From positions 1 through 64,000 of the forward strand of contig NZ_FWFD01000007.1 of NCBI RefSeq assembly GCF_900163795.1: a stretch of 64,000 nucleotides of DNA, written 5' to 3'. The DNA is from Vagococcus fluvialis bH819. GTDB taxonomy: Bacteria; Bacillota; Bacilli; Lactobacillales; Vagococcaceae. The position numbers were made by a program, and so were the translations under genes. Below are positions 9,571-18,765 of this stretch, one piece after another. Under the pieces are notes generated by a model. It was not told where the DNA came from. It searched no databases and saw only the letters and a list, made by a program, of their open reading frames with translations. Numbering within the stretch: the first letter of the stretch is position 1; every line of letters starts with the position of its first letter.

Positions 9571-11304
9571 GTGCCGGATTTGATTGATAAGAATTTATTT
9601 CGTATTGATAAAATGAGGTCTGTCTTAATAGGGCTTGCAGGACTTGGCGTTCTGCAAGCTTTATTAATTATCGGGCAAGCCTATTTTTTATCATCAGCGA
9701 TTAGCGAGCTTTGGAATGGGAAGAGTGTTTCTTCTCAAATAAAAGCAATGGTAATCTTTTTTATTTGTTTCTTATTGAGACAAGTTCTCAACTTCTTTAG
9801 GGATCGTTATTTAGATACGTATGCCTATGAACAAGCTAAAATTGTGAGACAGAAGTTACTAGATAAAGTGTTTCGCTTAGGGCCTAATTTTGTCCAAAAA
9901 GAAGGAACAGGAAATATGGTAACCATGGCAATAGAAGGTGTAAGTCAAATTGAGAATTATTTAACGCTTATTTTGCCTAAAATTACTAATATGATGGTTA
10001 TTCCTTGGGTTATTTTAATTTTTGTTTTTACGCAAGATATTCGTTCAGGCGTTATCTTGTTATTAGTTTTTCCAATTATTATTCTATTTATGATTATTTT
10101 AGGATATGCCGCAAGAGCCAAAGCTGATCGTCAGTATGAAGGCTACCAATTACTTAGTAACCACTTCTTAGATTCATTAAGAGGTCTTGAAACACTTAAT
10201 TTTTTAGGATTAAGTAAAAAATATGAAAAAAATGTTTATGGCATTAGTGAAGACTACCGAAAAGCAACCATGAGCACCTTAAAAATTGCGATTTTATCAA
10301 CGTTTGCTTTAGATTTTTTTACCACATTATCAGTAGCAATTGTTGCAGTTTTTTTAGGGTTTAAATTAATGAATGGTGAAATGTTGTTATTTCCAGCCTT
10401 AACAGCACTTGTTTTAGCGCCTGATTTCTTTTTACCTTTACGTGATTTTTCAAGTGACTATCATGCGACTCTTGATGGTGGAAATACATTGAAGTCAATC
10501 TTTACAATATTAGATAAAAAAGAATTTGAAGAAGTAGAGGAAATTCCCCTATCTGCTTGGGAAGAAACGGATGAATTAACTTTAACTAATTTGTCTCTGA
10601 AGTATGATGAAACGTCAGAAAGTAACACCTTAGAAGAGATTAATTTTTCTTGGAAAGGAACAGGAAAAATAGGAATTGTTGGTCTATCAGGTTCGGGTAA
10701 ATCAACTTTGATTAAAATGTTAGGTGGCTTTTTAGAAGCGAAAGAACCTAGTATAAAAATTAATGGTCAAAAAACCAATCATTTAAGAATGAAAAGTTGG
10801 CAAGACCAACTATTATATGTGCCGCAAGATCCTTATATCTTCCATGCAACGTTAAGAGAAAATATTAGTTTTTATCAACCCGAAGCCAGTGAACGAGATA
10901 TTTTACTCGCAATTGATCGTGCAGGGCTTTTAGAGGTTGTTCAAGAGTTACCAGAGGGATTAGAGACGGTTATTGGAGATGCCGCTCATATGTTAAGTGG
11001 GGGGCAACTACAACGTGTTGCTTTAGCTCGTGCTTTTCTGGACAGTAATCGACAGATTTTATTGTTTGATGAGCCAACAGCGCATTTAGATGTGGAGACA
11101 GAATCAGAACTTAAAGCAACAATGTTACCCTTATTTGATAAACGGTTAGTCTTTTTTGCGACGCATCGTCTGCACTGGATGAAAGAGATGGATTACATCA
11201 TTGTTATGAAAGATGGCAAGATAATCGAACAAGGAACATATGAAGAATTACGTCAAAAAAATGGTGCTTACAGTGAATTTGTTGAGCAATTGAAAGGGGA
11301 GTAA
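9571..11304 (+). CDS. cydD: CydD family thiol reductant ABC exporter subunit (cydC in Bacillus order)
   Basis: One half of the heterodimeric ABC exporter needed to assemble cytochrome bd; in E. coli it exports cysteine and glutathione. Six membrane helices occupy about residues 15-320. The ATPase domain has Walker A GLSGSGKST, signature LSGGQLQRVALARA, Walker B ILLFDEPTAHLD and the switch His in ATHRL. The start is ambiguous: GTG 9571 is only 2 bases from AAGGAG, whereas in-frame TTG 9580 is 11 bases away, and either would serve. It follows cydB by 12 bases. Confidence 0.92.
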   Translation: MPDLIDKNLFRIDKMRSVLIGLAGLGVLQALLIIGQAYFLSSAISELWNGKSVSSQIKAMVIFFICFLLRQVLNFFRDRYLDTYAYEQAKIVRQKLLDKVFRLGPNFVQKEGTGNMVTMAIEGVSQIENYLTLILPKITNMMVIPWVILIFVFTQDIRSGVILLLVFPIIILFMIILGYAARAKADRQYEGYQLLSNHFLDSLRGLETLNFLGLSKKYEKNVYGISEDYRKATMSTLKIAILSTFALDFFTTLSVAIVAVFLGFKLMNGEMLLFPALTALVLAPDFFLPLRDFSSDYHATLDGGNTLKSIFTILDKKEFEEVEEIPLSAWEETDELTLTNLSLKYDETSESNTLEEINFSWKGTGKIGIVGLSGSGKSTLIKMLGGFLEAKEPSIKINGQKTNHLRMKSWQDQLLYVPQDPYIFHATLRENISFYQPEASERDILLAIDRAGLLEVVQELPEGLETVIGDAAHMLSGGQLQRVALARAFLDSNRQILLFDEPTAHLDVETESELKATMLPLFDKRLVFFATHRLHWMKEMDYIIVMKDGKIIEQGTYEELRQKNGAYSEFVEQLKGE

Positions 11305-11305
11305 T

Positions 11306-13060
11306 ATGAAAAATAATTATTTATTACTTTCGAAAGAAGATCATTGGGTACGCCCGTTTTTTAAAAAATATAAATGGTTATTAACTTTAGTTATATTTTT
11401 AGGATTTTTAACTTTTTTTGCCGCATCTGCGTTAATGTTTACATCAGGGTACTTGATTAGTCGCTCAGCAGCTAAGCCAGAAAATATTTTAATGGTATAT
11501 GTTCCGATTGTACTAACCCGTGCCTTTGGTATTGCAAGACCGACACTCAGATATGTGGAACGTTTAGGAAGTCATAATTGGGTTTTGAAAATGACTTCAG
11601 ACATCAGATTGAAACTCTATCAATCCATGGAAACAAGAGCTGCAAAATCGAAATCTGAATATCAAACAGGAAATATCTTAGGTTTATTAGCAGAAGATAT
11701 AGAACATATTCAAAATTTGTATTTAAGAACAATATTTCCTGCTATTGTGGCTTTAATTTTATATGTAGCAATTGTAATTGCTTTAGGCGTTTTTTCAATT
11801 CCATTAGCCTTATTGATGTTACTTTTAATCGGTGTTATCTTAATTATTTTACCATTAACTTCAGTTTTAGTGAATAATGCTCGTGTGTATCGTCAAAAGG
11901 CCAAAAAACATGTCTTGTATAACCAATTAACAGATGCTGTCTTAGGTGTAGGTGATTGGCAATATAGTGGTCGTTATCAAGAGTTTTTAACTGGCTATAA
12001 TGAAGCTGAAGCCGATGTTCGTAAGGAAGACAAGGTCATGAAGCAATATTCAAGACGTGAGAGTCTACTAAAGCAAGTTGTTTTTGGTTTAATTGTGATT
12101 GTCCTTTTTGTTTGGGCAGGTAATTATTTTGGTGAAACAGGTGAAATTAAGTACCTTAACTGGATTGCAGCTTTTGTTTTAGCCTTCTTTCCGTTAATAG
12201 ATGCTTTCGCTCCTGTGAGTGATTCATTAAAGGAGCTACCTCTTTATGAAGATACTGTGAGACGGTTATCCGAACTACCAAGTATTGAAAGTGTTGAAGA
12301 GACAACTTCAAAAGTAGTTATTTCAGTCAATGAAATGACTATTCAATTTAAAGACGTTGATTTTAAATATAGTGAACAGCAAAAATATCTGTTAAAAGGA
12401 TTTGAACTGACAATCAAGCAGGGCCAAGTGACTGCAGTTTTAGGAAAAAGTGGTGTTGGTAAAACAACTCTCTCTAAACTTTTAAGAGGAGATTTAATTC
12501 CAGAAAAAGGTCAAATTTTGATTAATAATTATGTGACATCTGAATTAAAGGAACAACAATCTGAGATTTTTGGTGTACTTAATCAGAATCCTCATATTTT
12601 TAATACAACTATTAGAAATAATATTCGCTTAGGAAATTTAAAGGCAACAGAAGAAGAAATTGAGCTAGCTGCTAAACAAGCTGGTTTAAAACCGGTTTAT
12701 GACAAATTACCATTAGGATTGGATACACTGGTAGAAGAAAGTGGCAAACGATTCTCAGGTGGCGAACAACAAAGAATTGCTTTGGCTAGAATTTTATTAC
12801 AAGATGCGCCTATTATTGTTATTGATGAACCGACGATTGGACTAGACCCAATAACAGAAAAGCAATTACTAGAAACAGTTTTCAGTGTTTTAAAAGGCAA
12901 GACCGTATTATGGATTACCCATCATTTAGTAGGAACTCATTATGCAGATCAGATTGTTTTTTTAGAAGAGGGTAAGATTAGCATGTTGGGTACACAAAAA
13001 GAACTATTGGCTAATAATGATAAATTTAAAAAGCTTTACCAGTTAGATTTATATGAGTAA
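11306..13060 (+). CDS. cydC: CydC family thiol reductant ABC exporter subunit (cydD in Bacillus order)
   Basis: Second half-transporter of the cytochrome bd assembly exporter, 584 residues. It has six N-terminal helices, then an ATPase with Walker A GKSGVGKTT, signature FSGGEQQRIALAR, Walker B IIVIDEPTIGLD and switch His in THHLVGT. It starts right after the preceding stop with GGGGAG just upstream, so the pair is made together. It ends cydABCD; no clear terminator follows before the next promoter. Confidence 0.92.
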   Translation: MKNNYLLLSKEDHWVRPFFKKYKWLLTLVIFLGFLTFFAASALMFTSGYLISRSAAKPENILMVYVPIVLTRAFGIARPTLRYVERLGSHNWVLKMTSDIRLKLYQSMETRAAKSKSEYQTGNILGLLAEDIEHIQNLYLRTIFPAIVALILYVAIVIALGVFSIPLALLMLLLIGVILIILPLTSVLVNNARVYRQKAKKHVLYNQLTDAVLGVGDWQYSGRYQEFLTGYNEAEADVRKEDKVMKQYSRRESLLKQVVFGLIVIVLFVWAGNYFGETGEIKYLNWIAAFVLAFFPLIDAFAPVSDSLKELPLYEDTVRRLSELPSIESVEETTSKVVISVNEMTIQFKDVDFKYSEQQKYLLKGFELTIKQGQVTAVLGKSGVGKTTLSKLLRGDLIPEKGQILINNYVTSELKEQQSEIFGVLNQNPHIFNTTIRNNIRLGNLKATEEEIELAAKQAGLKPVYDKLPLGLDTLVEESGKRFSGGEQQRIALARILLQDAPIIVIDEPTIGLDPITEKQLLETVFSVLKGKTVLWITHHLVGTHYADQIVFLEEGKISMLGTQKELLANNDKFKKLYQLDLYE

Positions 13061-13211
13061 TAATTTATTAAGTGAAAAGTTGTTCATATGGAAAAAATCA
13101 TGTGGATAGCTTTTTTAGTAAAAAAATTAATTCAAAAAAGATAGGAACCAAAAATTGAATTAATTTTATCTTCTCTGACCGAGTATTTTAATCATTTGTG
13201 TTTAAAACATC

Positions 13212-13240
13212 TTTACACAGCTTGTTTAAAAGGGTAATAT
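13212..13240 (+). promoter_or_regulatory. Predicted sigma-A promoter for the coiled-coil gene
   Basis: TTTACA (13212-13217) and TAATAT (13235-13240) with a 17-base spacer, about 70 bases before the chosen start. Confidence 0.65.
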
Positions 13241-13311
13241 TAATATGATCAGTATAGAAAAAAATGAAACTATACAAGAGAGAGTTGACCAGTGAAAGGG
13301 GGACAGTATCT

Positions 13312-15741
13312 ATGTTTTCAAACGAACTAAACATAGATGTTCAAATATATCAAGAAGAGGTTAAAAAGCCATCAAATTCAAGTCAGGTCCTAGTACCAGT
13401 ACAAAATAAAAGCGAAGTAACAAATCAGTTATTGTTAAAATGGTCTGATAGAGACAGTAAGCTAACTCAAAAGAATATTGATGATGCAATGCAAGTTGTT
13501 TTTAGGGAATGGGAAACTATTTTTCCTCTTTATAAGATAGAAAGAGCATTTGTCGATCAATCATCAAGAGGATCAATTGAAATCTATGTAACATTTGATT
13601 CTAAAAATATTTTTTCGAATACACAAATTAGAAATATAAAAAAAACAATTACCGACTTATTAATAAAAGAGCTAGAAAAAGCAGTCGTTCAAAATGAAAC
13701 GATTCGTCCAGAACAGGTTGAAACGTCCCGTTTTAATCAGCCTGCTATAGCAACACAAAAAAAACCTGCTGAATCTGATCGGGTGCAACGTAGGGCAGAA
13801 CTTGATTTAAGAGAACGATTTAACAGCGTAAAGAAAGAAAATAACGAATTACAAATGGCTTTACAACAAAGTAAGGCAGATGAGTTAACTCAAAAGGAAA
13901 ATATCGGTGAATTAAAATTACAAATCGAACGTCAACAACGTGTTTTAAATGAAATGAATGAAGGTAAAAATTCACACACTGCTGAAGAAAAAGAACGTTC
14001 ACGTAAATTACAAGAACAACTAGATGATGTGAATTATCGCTTACGCCAAAGCAGCCAGGATTTACTTGAAAGACAACGTGAAATTCAACAACTACAATTA
14101 GTAGTGAGTGAAAATGAGAACTACATTAATGGTCTACAAGCAGATTACGATCAATTAAGATCAGCTAATAATACTCAAATTGAACAGTTGTTACAAGAAA
14201 ATGATATGTTAAAAACAGATTTAATTGATTATCGTAACAGTGAATTAGAGGATAAACAAAAAGTTCAAATTATAAAAAATGAATTACACCAATTAACTTT
14301 GGAAAAAGAGAATATCCAAGAAGATTTGAAGCAAAAATTACAACGTATGGAATATGAAAACGATGAATTACGAACTGTTTTTAAAGAAAATCAAGTATTC
14401 GAAGATAAAACGCAACAAGATTTAATCGAAACGACGCGTGAACTAAATAAATTCCGTGACGATGTAAAGCGTTTAGAAACAGAAAATGCGTTATTAACAC
14501 GTGAGTGGGAAACGCGTTACCAAACCTTGTCTACTGAAAAAGAAGAGTTAGCAATTGCTTATAATACAAGTCGTCAGATGGAAGTTGAGCGACAAAATGA
14601 ATTAATTCAATTAAAAAATAGTTATGTTGGTTTAGAACAAACTCTACAACAATCAGGACTTGAACAGCAACGTGTGATTAACCAATGGGAAGAACGTGTA
14701 GCAAAGGAAGAACGTGAAACAGCACGTATTTTGCAACAATCAACTTTAGATAAAGAACAGTTTGCAAGAAATAAAGAACAAGAAATTAAACGCCTTTCAG
14801 ACCGTTTAGCACAGCAACAAGGTCTTGTAGACAAATTAATGTTATCACAAAAAGAGACACAAGAAAATTGGCAAGAAAATTATCAATTATTGGAAACGAA
14901 TTATAAAACAGCAAGAGATAGATCAACCCAATTAGAACAAGAAATTTCACGCTTATTGCAGGATAATCAATTATTGGAAACAAAATTAGCTGGTTTAGAA
15001 CAAAGAGAAGTTAATGTAGTGAGCCCAGTTATACCTGTAGCACCTATAGTTGCACCTGTTGCGGCTCCAAGTATGGAAGCTATTCTTGCTCAAAATGATG
15101 TAACAACAAACTCTCTTCAATCTGAAATTGACAGTGAAGTAGCTAGTTTAGAAGAACCTAAGCTAAAAACTAAGAAAGAGCAAGAAATCAAATATGAAGA
15201 AGAAGTCGAATCAGAAGTAGCAGACTCAGACTATGATTATGACTACGATTACGATGACTATGATGAATACGGTTATGATGATGAATACGGTTATGACTAT
15301 GATGATTACGACGATGAAGACGTTAATGAAATCGATGATTTATTAGGGTATGATGCAGAATCTATAAAAGAAGATGTTGAAGATCTATTAGATAACACAG
15401 ATGATGAAGATATTGAAAAGATTTCTAAAAAAGATTTTGCAGTCTTTGAGGAACGTGTAGATGGATTGAAACGTTTATTTGAAAAAACAGATGATGTTGA
15501 TTTTAAAAATTTCGTCGCACCTAAAATGAAGAAATACAATAAATTGAAAAATAAATTAGAAGAAGACGTGAAGGCTCCTAAATTATTCTCACCTAAATAT
15601 AAAATTGAATCTGGCTTATTTAACGAAATTAAAGCTTACGCTTTGATGAGCCGTCATTTACAATTATTAGCAGGCGAAGATGAAGAAGATGATTACGACT
15701 ACGATTATGATGGTTACGATTATGAGTATGATTACGAATAA
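13312..15741 (+). CDS. Large coiled-coil protein with Asp/Tyr-rich tracts
   Basis: Not assigned to a known family. The 809 residues have no signal peptide or membrane helix. Residues 1-130 form a small globular domain; about 160-570 is an almost unbroken Gln/Glu-rich coiled coil. A Pro/Val/Ala linker follows, then a very acidic block of repeated Asp-Tyr pairs (about residues 642-680, nt 15235-15310). A second globular segment comes next, and the protein ends in another Asp-Tyr-rich tail (nt 15690-15740). ATG 13312 is chosen because AAAGGGGG lies 9 bases upstream; ATG 13264 has no such site. It is monocistronic, between its own promoter and terminator. The architecture suggests a structural or scaffolding protein, but nothing proves this. 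Confidence 0.85.
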   Translation: MFSNELNIDVQIYQEEVKKPSNSSQVLVPVQNKSEVTNQLLLKWSDRDSKLTQKNIDDAMQVVFREWETIFPLYKIERAFVDQSSRGSIEIYVTFDSKNIFSNTQIRNIKKTITDLLIKELEKAVVQNETIRPEQVETSRFNQPAIATQKKPAESDRVQRRAELDLRERFNSVKKENNELQMALQQSKADELTQKENIGELKLQIERQQRVLNEMNEGKNSHTAEEKERSRKLQEQLDDVNYRLRQSSQDLLERQREIQQLQLVVSENENYINGLQADYDQLRSANNTQIEQLLQENDMLKTDLIDYRNSELEDKQKVQIIKNELHQLTLEKENIQEDLKQKLQRMEYENDELRTVFKENQVFEDKTQQDLIETTRELNKFRDDVKRLETENALLTREWETRYQTLSTEKEELAIAYNTSRQMEVERQNELIQLKNSYVGLEQTLQQSGLEQQRVINQWEERVAKEERETARILQQSTLDKEQFARNKEQEIKRLSDRLAQQQGLVDKLMLSQKETQENWQENYQLLETNYKTARDRSTQLEQEISRLLQDNQLLETKLAGLEQREVNVVSPVIPVAPIVAPVAAPSMEAILAQNDVTTNSLQSEIDSEVASLEEPKLKTKKEQEIKYEEEVESEVADSDYDYDYDYDDYDEYGYDDEYGYDYDDYDDEDVNEIDDLLGYDAESIKEDVEDLLDNTDDEDIEKISKKDFAVFEERVDGLKRLFEKTDDVDFKNFVAPKMKKYNKLKNKLEEDVKAPKLFSPKYKIESGLFNEIKAYALMSRHLQLLAGEDEEDDYDYDYDGYDYEYDYE

Positions 15742-15747
15742 AAAAAT

Positions 15748-15785
15748 AATGACCTTGAACTATTAAAAAGTTTGAGGTCATTTTT
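15748..15785 (+). terminator. Intrinsic terminator of the coiled-coil gene
   Basis: AATGACCT and AACT pair with AGTT and AGGTCATT, with a small internal loop, followed by Ts. Confidence 0.85.
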
Positions 15786-15833
15786 ATGTTTAAGTTCACT
15801 TTATATATATTTCATTTGTTTTTTAAGAAAAGA

Positions 15834-15871
15834 AAAAAGGAACGTTCTGCATTAAGCAGGCGTTCCTTTTT
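15834..15871 (-). terminator. Terminator overlapping the end of napA
   Basis: AAAAAGGAACG pairs with CGTTCCTTTTT, and an inner CTGC/GCAG helix sits in the loop. It includes the last napA codons and stop. T-rich arms on both strands allow bidirectional termination. Confidence 0.85.
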
Positions 15872-17024
15872 CAATAGCATATTTAATTAGAAGTGGTGAG
15901 AAGAGTGTTGTCAGAATAATCGCAACCACAATAGCTGAGTATAAACCTTCATTTATCAAGCCAAGTGTTTCTCCCATTTTAACGATAATCAGAGCCATTT
16001 CACCACGAGAAACCATACCCGCCCCAACAATTAAGGACTGATTTTTGTCTAAGTGAGTTAATCGGCTTCCAATGTAACCACCAATTAACTTAGTTAAAGT
16101 TGCTAAAATTGTAAAAACGATGATTAAAAGAGTGTACTCTTTAAATGCTGATAATTCAATATCTAGTCCTATTGATACAAAGAAAACTGGAATAAATAAA
16201 GAATAACTAATCACTGAAACATTATGCTCAATACGATGTTTGCTTTCATGTCTAGATAATAATAAACCAATAAAGAATGCACCAATCACATCACTCATAC
16301 CAACTTTTTCTGAAAGAACAGCAAAAATAAAACATAAAACTAACCCAAATGCAGTTTCAACTTGGACGGCAACAATTTTTTTAACCAACGCAAGTAGTGG
16401 GTTTAAAATAAACTTAGCAAATAAGAAAAGACCTAAGAAGAAGATAATTTTACTTCCAAGTAAATCCCATAAAAAACCGACATTCATCGTAGAAGTACTA
16501 CTGCTATCTCCGCCTAAAAAAGCGCTAAAAAGGCTAACAATCAAAACAACAGCAATATCATCAACAACTGCGGCACCTAAGGTTACAGAACCTTCAGCTG
16601 TATCTAGGCGATTATACTCTTTTAATACTTGAACAGAAATACTAACCGATGTAGCACTGAAAATAACGCCTAAGAATAAAGCCTCTTTCCAAGGGATATC
16701 AAAGAGATGTGCTGCTCCACTTAAGAAAATCATGGGTAGTAAAATACCGAACAAAGCAACCATGACAGATGGTTTAAGATATTTTTTGAGTTTGTCTAAA
16801 TCACTTTCTAAACCAGCTAAAAACATAAGTAAAATAACACCAATCTCAGCAAATAGCGAAATGGCTTCTGTATGTAGCACTAACCCTAAAAGTGCAGGAC
16901 CTAAGAGCACACCTGTGAGTAATTCCCCAATGACAGCTGGAATACCAATTTTTTGACATAAATGTCCAGCTAGTTTTGTTCCAATAATAATTAAAATTAA
17001 TGAGACTAATAATTCCATTAACAT
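15852..17024 (-). CDS. napA: NapA-type Na+/H+ antiporter (CPA2 family)
   Basis: Inner-membrane cation:proton antiporter of 390 residues with about 12-13 helices. Asp155-Asp156 in AAVVDDIAVV is the ion-binding pair of electrogenic CPA2 antiporters. GIPAVIGELLTGVLLGP at the N-terminus and VSRGEMALI near the C-terminus are also typical. There is no C-terminal RCK/TrkA domain, which favours NapA over Kef. ATG 17024 is used because AAAGGGGG lies 7 bases upstream; a second ATG is two codons later. A structured, U-tract-ended leader (17051-17115) precedes it and may control expression. Likely role: sodium and pH homeostasis. Confidence 0.9.
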   Translation of the reverse strand: MLMELLVSLILIIIGTKLAGHLCQKIGIPAVIGELLTGVLLGPALLGLVLHTEAISLFAEIGVILLMFLAGLESDLDKLKKYLKPSVMVALFGILLPMIFLSGAAHLFDIPWKEALFLGVIFSATSVSISVQVLKEYNRLDTAEGSVTLGAAVVDDIAVVLIVSLFSAFLGGDSSSTSTMNVGFLWDLLGSKIIFFLGLFLFAKFILNPLLALVKKIVAVQVETAFGLVLCFIFAVLSEKVGMSDVIGAFFIGLLLSRHESKHRIEHNVSVISYSLFIPVFFVSIGLDIELSAFKEYTLLIIVFTILATLTKLIGGYIGSRLTHLDKNQSLIVGAGMVSRGEMALIIVKMGETLGLINEGLYSAIVVAIILTTLFSPLLIKYAIEKGTPA

Positions 17025-17050
17025 AGTGTTTCCCCCTTTAAAAAATTTCC

Positions 17051-17115
17051 AAAAAAAGACGCATGCCAAGTAACCTCTTCCCGCCCTGAAAGAGATTTCC
17101 TTGAAGCATACGCCC
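17051..17115 (-). promoter_or_regulatory. Structured leader RNA of napA, candidate riboswitch or attenuator
   Basis: Read on the minus strand, GGCGTATGC (17114-17106) pairs over 9 bp with GCATGCGTC (17066-17058). Inside are CAAG/CTTG (17103-17100 with 17070-17067) and CTCTT/AAGAG (17094-17090 with 17079-17075; the complement is equivalent), around a G-rich loop. The closing stem is followed directly by seven Us, then the AAAGGGGG ribosome binding site and napA. A stem-U7 ending in front of a cation antiporter fits a ligand-controlled terminator. It could instead be the terminator of trhO. The class is not identified. Confidence 0.55.
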
Positions 17116-17177
17116 AACCTTGAATTGTTCTATGTCTATTATTTTGACACAGTTTCATGATATTTTCAAATATTTTA

Positions 17178-18143
17178 TTACTTAACAATAAAAATAAATT
17201 CTTCACCTAAAGCTTCGATTCGTGTTTTCCACTCGTCGTTTGTTAGATCATTCTCTTCTATGTAGCGATTTCGGTCATGAACACGACACTCATGGGAGCA
17301 GCCACGAACATATTTTGCTTCATTTTCTTCAGAACATAAAATCTGACGGTTACACTCTGGATTGCCACAGTTAACATAGCGTTCAGAAGGAGTTCCATCA
17401 AACCAATCACGTCCGACAATAATAGGATTAACATGATTAATTGGTACACTGATACGCTCATCAAAAACATACATCGCACCATCCCATAATTCGCCTTGTA
17501 CTTCAGGGTCACGACCGTAAGTAGCAATCCCACCGTGAAGTTGTCCCACATCTTTGAACCCTTCGCGGACTAACCAGCCAGAGAATTTTTCACAACGAAT
17601 CCCACCTGTACAGTAAGTTACAACACGTTTATCCATAAAAGTTTCTTTGTTATCACGAATCCATTGAGGCAACTCTCTAAATGAACGAATATCTGGACGA
17701 ACGGCTCCCTTAAAGTGACCTAAGTCGTATTCATAATCATTACGTGCGTCAATCACGACGGTTTCTTCATCTAGAATAGCTTCTTTAAATTCACTTGGAG
17801 AAAGATAAGCACCCGTTAATTCTAAGGGGTTGATATCATCTTCTAAAGATAAAGAAACAAGTTCAGGACGAGCTCTAACGAACATTTTTTTAAACGATTG
17901 TTCTTCAGATGGGTCAATCTTAAAGAAAGTATCTTTAAAGCGCGCATCAGCATGCATGTGCTCCATGTATTTTTTTGTATCTTCAGTTAGCCCAGATAAA
18001 GTTCCATTGATACCTTCATTAGCAACTAAAATTCGACCTTTTAAGTTCAGTGATTTACAAAAGGCTAAATGTTCAGCTGCAAATTGTTCTGGATCTTCTA
18101 TTGGAACGTATAAATAATATAATAAAACTTGATATTTTGACAA
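17178..18143 (-). CDS. trhO: Oxygen-dependent tRNA uridine(34) hydroxylase TrhO
   Basis: Rhodanese-fold enzyme that makes 5-hydroxyuridine at tRNA position 34 using O2. An N-terminal acylphosphatase-like region (residues 1-90) is followed by a rhodanese domain with the active loop [17 protein letters not shown]-terminal Cys-rich region has [12 protein letters not shown] and a further Cys-His cluster. TTG 18143 is chosen: AGGAGG is 7 bases upstream and the protein starts [16 protein letters not shown], the usual TrhO N-terminus. The longer TTG at 18149 abuts the ribosome binding site. Its 321 residues are normal. Confidence 0.93.
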   Translation of the reverse strand: MSKYQVLLYYLYVPIEDPEQFAAEHLAFCKSLNLKGRILVANEGINGTLSGLTEDTKKYMEHMHADARFKDTFFKIDPSEEQSFKKMFVRARPELVSLSLEDDINPLELTGAYLSPSEFKEAILDEETVVIDARNDYEYDLGHFKGAVRPDIRSFRELPQWIRDNKETFMDKRVVTYCTGGIRCEKFSGWLVREGFKDVGQLHGGIATYGRDPEVQGELWDGAMYVFDERISVPINHVNPIIVGRDWFDGTPSERYVNCGNPECNRQILCSEENEAKYVRGCSHECRVHDRNRYIEENDLTNDEWKTRIEALGEEFIFIVK

Positions 18144-18325
18144 AGTCAATTCCTCCTCTAGTTTGTACTAAATTATTATAGTGTAGAGTAGTTCTAAATA
18201 GCAACTTTCGTGCTTTATTCACAAAGTTATTGTATAGTAATAAATAAATAGTTGACGAGATACGAAAATAAAGATATCTTACTTAGAGTAGGAAAGCATT
18301 TGATGATAGTGAGGTACAAAATAGT

Positions 18326-18754
18326 ATGATTTGGAAAGAATTAAAAAAACAATGGCGTTTTATGGACGGTGTTGTTATTATTTGTTTAGTTGTTCTATCA
18401 TTTTCTCCCTTGGTTATTTTTTCGATGAATCAAAAGAAAGCAACGACTAGTAAAGAGGGAACAATTGCAGTAATATCGATTGACGGGAAAGAAGTTGACC
18501 GTTTTGAGTTAAATGAGAATACCAAACATTATGAAAAAACATATCGTCCAGGTAAGGACAAATATAATATTGTGGAGATGGAAGGGACTCGGATTCGTGT
18601 TAGAGAAGACAATAGTCCTGACCAAATCGCCGTAAGAACGAGTTGGATTAGTCGGGTGGGACAAACAAGTATCTGTTTACCTCATAAGCTAGTGATCGAG
18701 ATTATTTCACAAAATCCAAGTGAAGATGATGAAGAGATGATAATTACTTTTTAG
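18326..18754 (+). CDS. NusG domain II-containing membrane protein
   Basis: 142 residues with one N-terminal membrane helix (about 15-35), then an extracellular beta-rich domain of the NusG domain II family (EGTIAVISIDGKEVDRFEL ... GTRIRVREDNSPDQIAVRTSW ... SICLPHKLVIEI). Such proteins accompany flavin-transfer or extracellular-electron-transfer genes in other Firmicutes, but no ApbE, Ndh2 or EetB homologue is adjacent here. The next gene begins 11 bases downstream. Function is unknown. Confidence 0.75.
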   Translation: MIWKELKKQWRFMDGVVIICLVVLSFSPLVIFSMNQKKATTSKEGTIAVISIDGKEVDRFELNENTKHYEKTYRPGKDKYNIVEMEGTRIRVREDNSPDQIAVRTSWISRVGQTSICLPHKLVIEIISQNPSEDDEEMIITF

Positions 18755-18765
18755 GAGTGAAGAAA

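Noticed and set aside
16240-16632. 130-codon plus-strand frame inside napA
   Set aside because: Shadow of the antiporter gene; no ribosome binding site.
17018-17206. 62-codon minus-strand frame upstream of napA
   Set aside because: It runs through the structured leader and has no ribosome binding site; the leader fold explains the region better.
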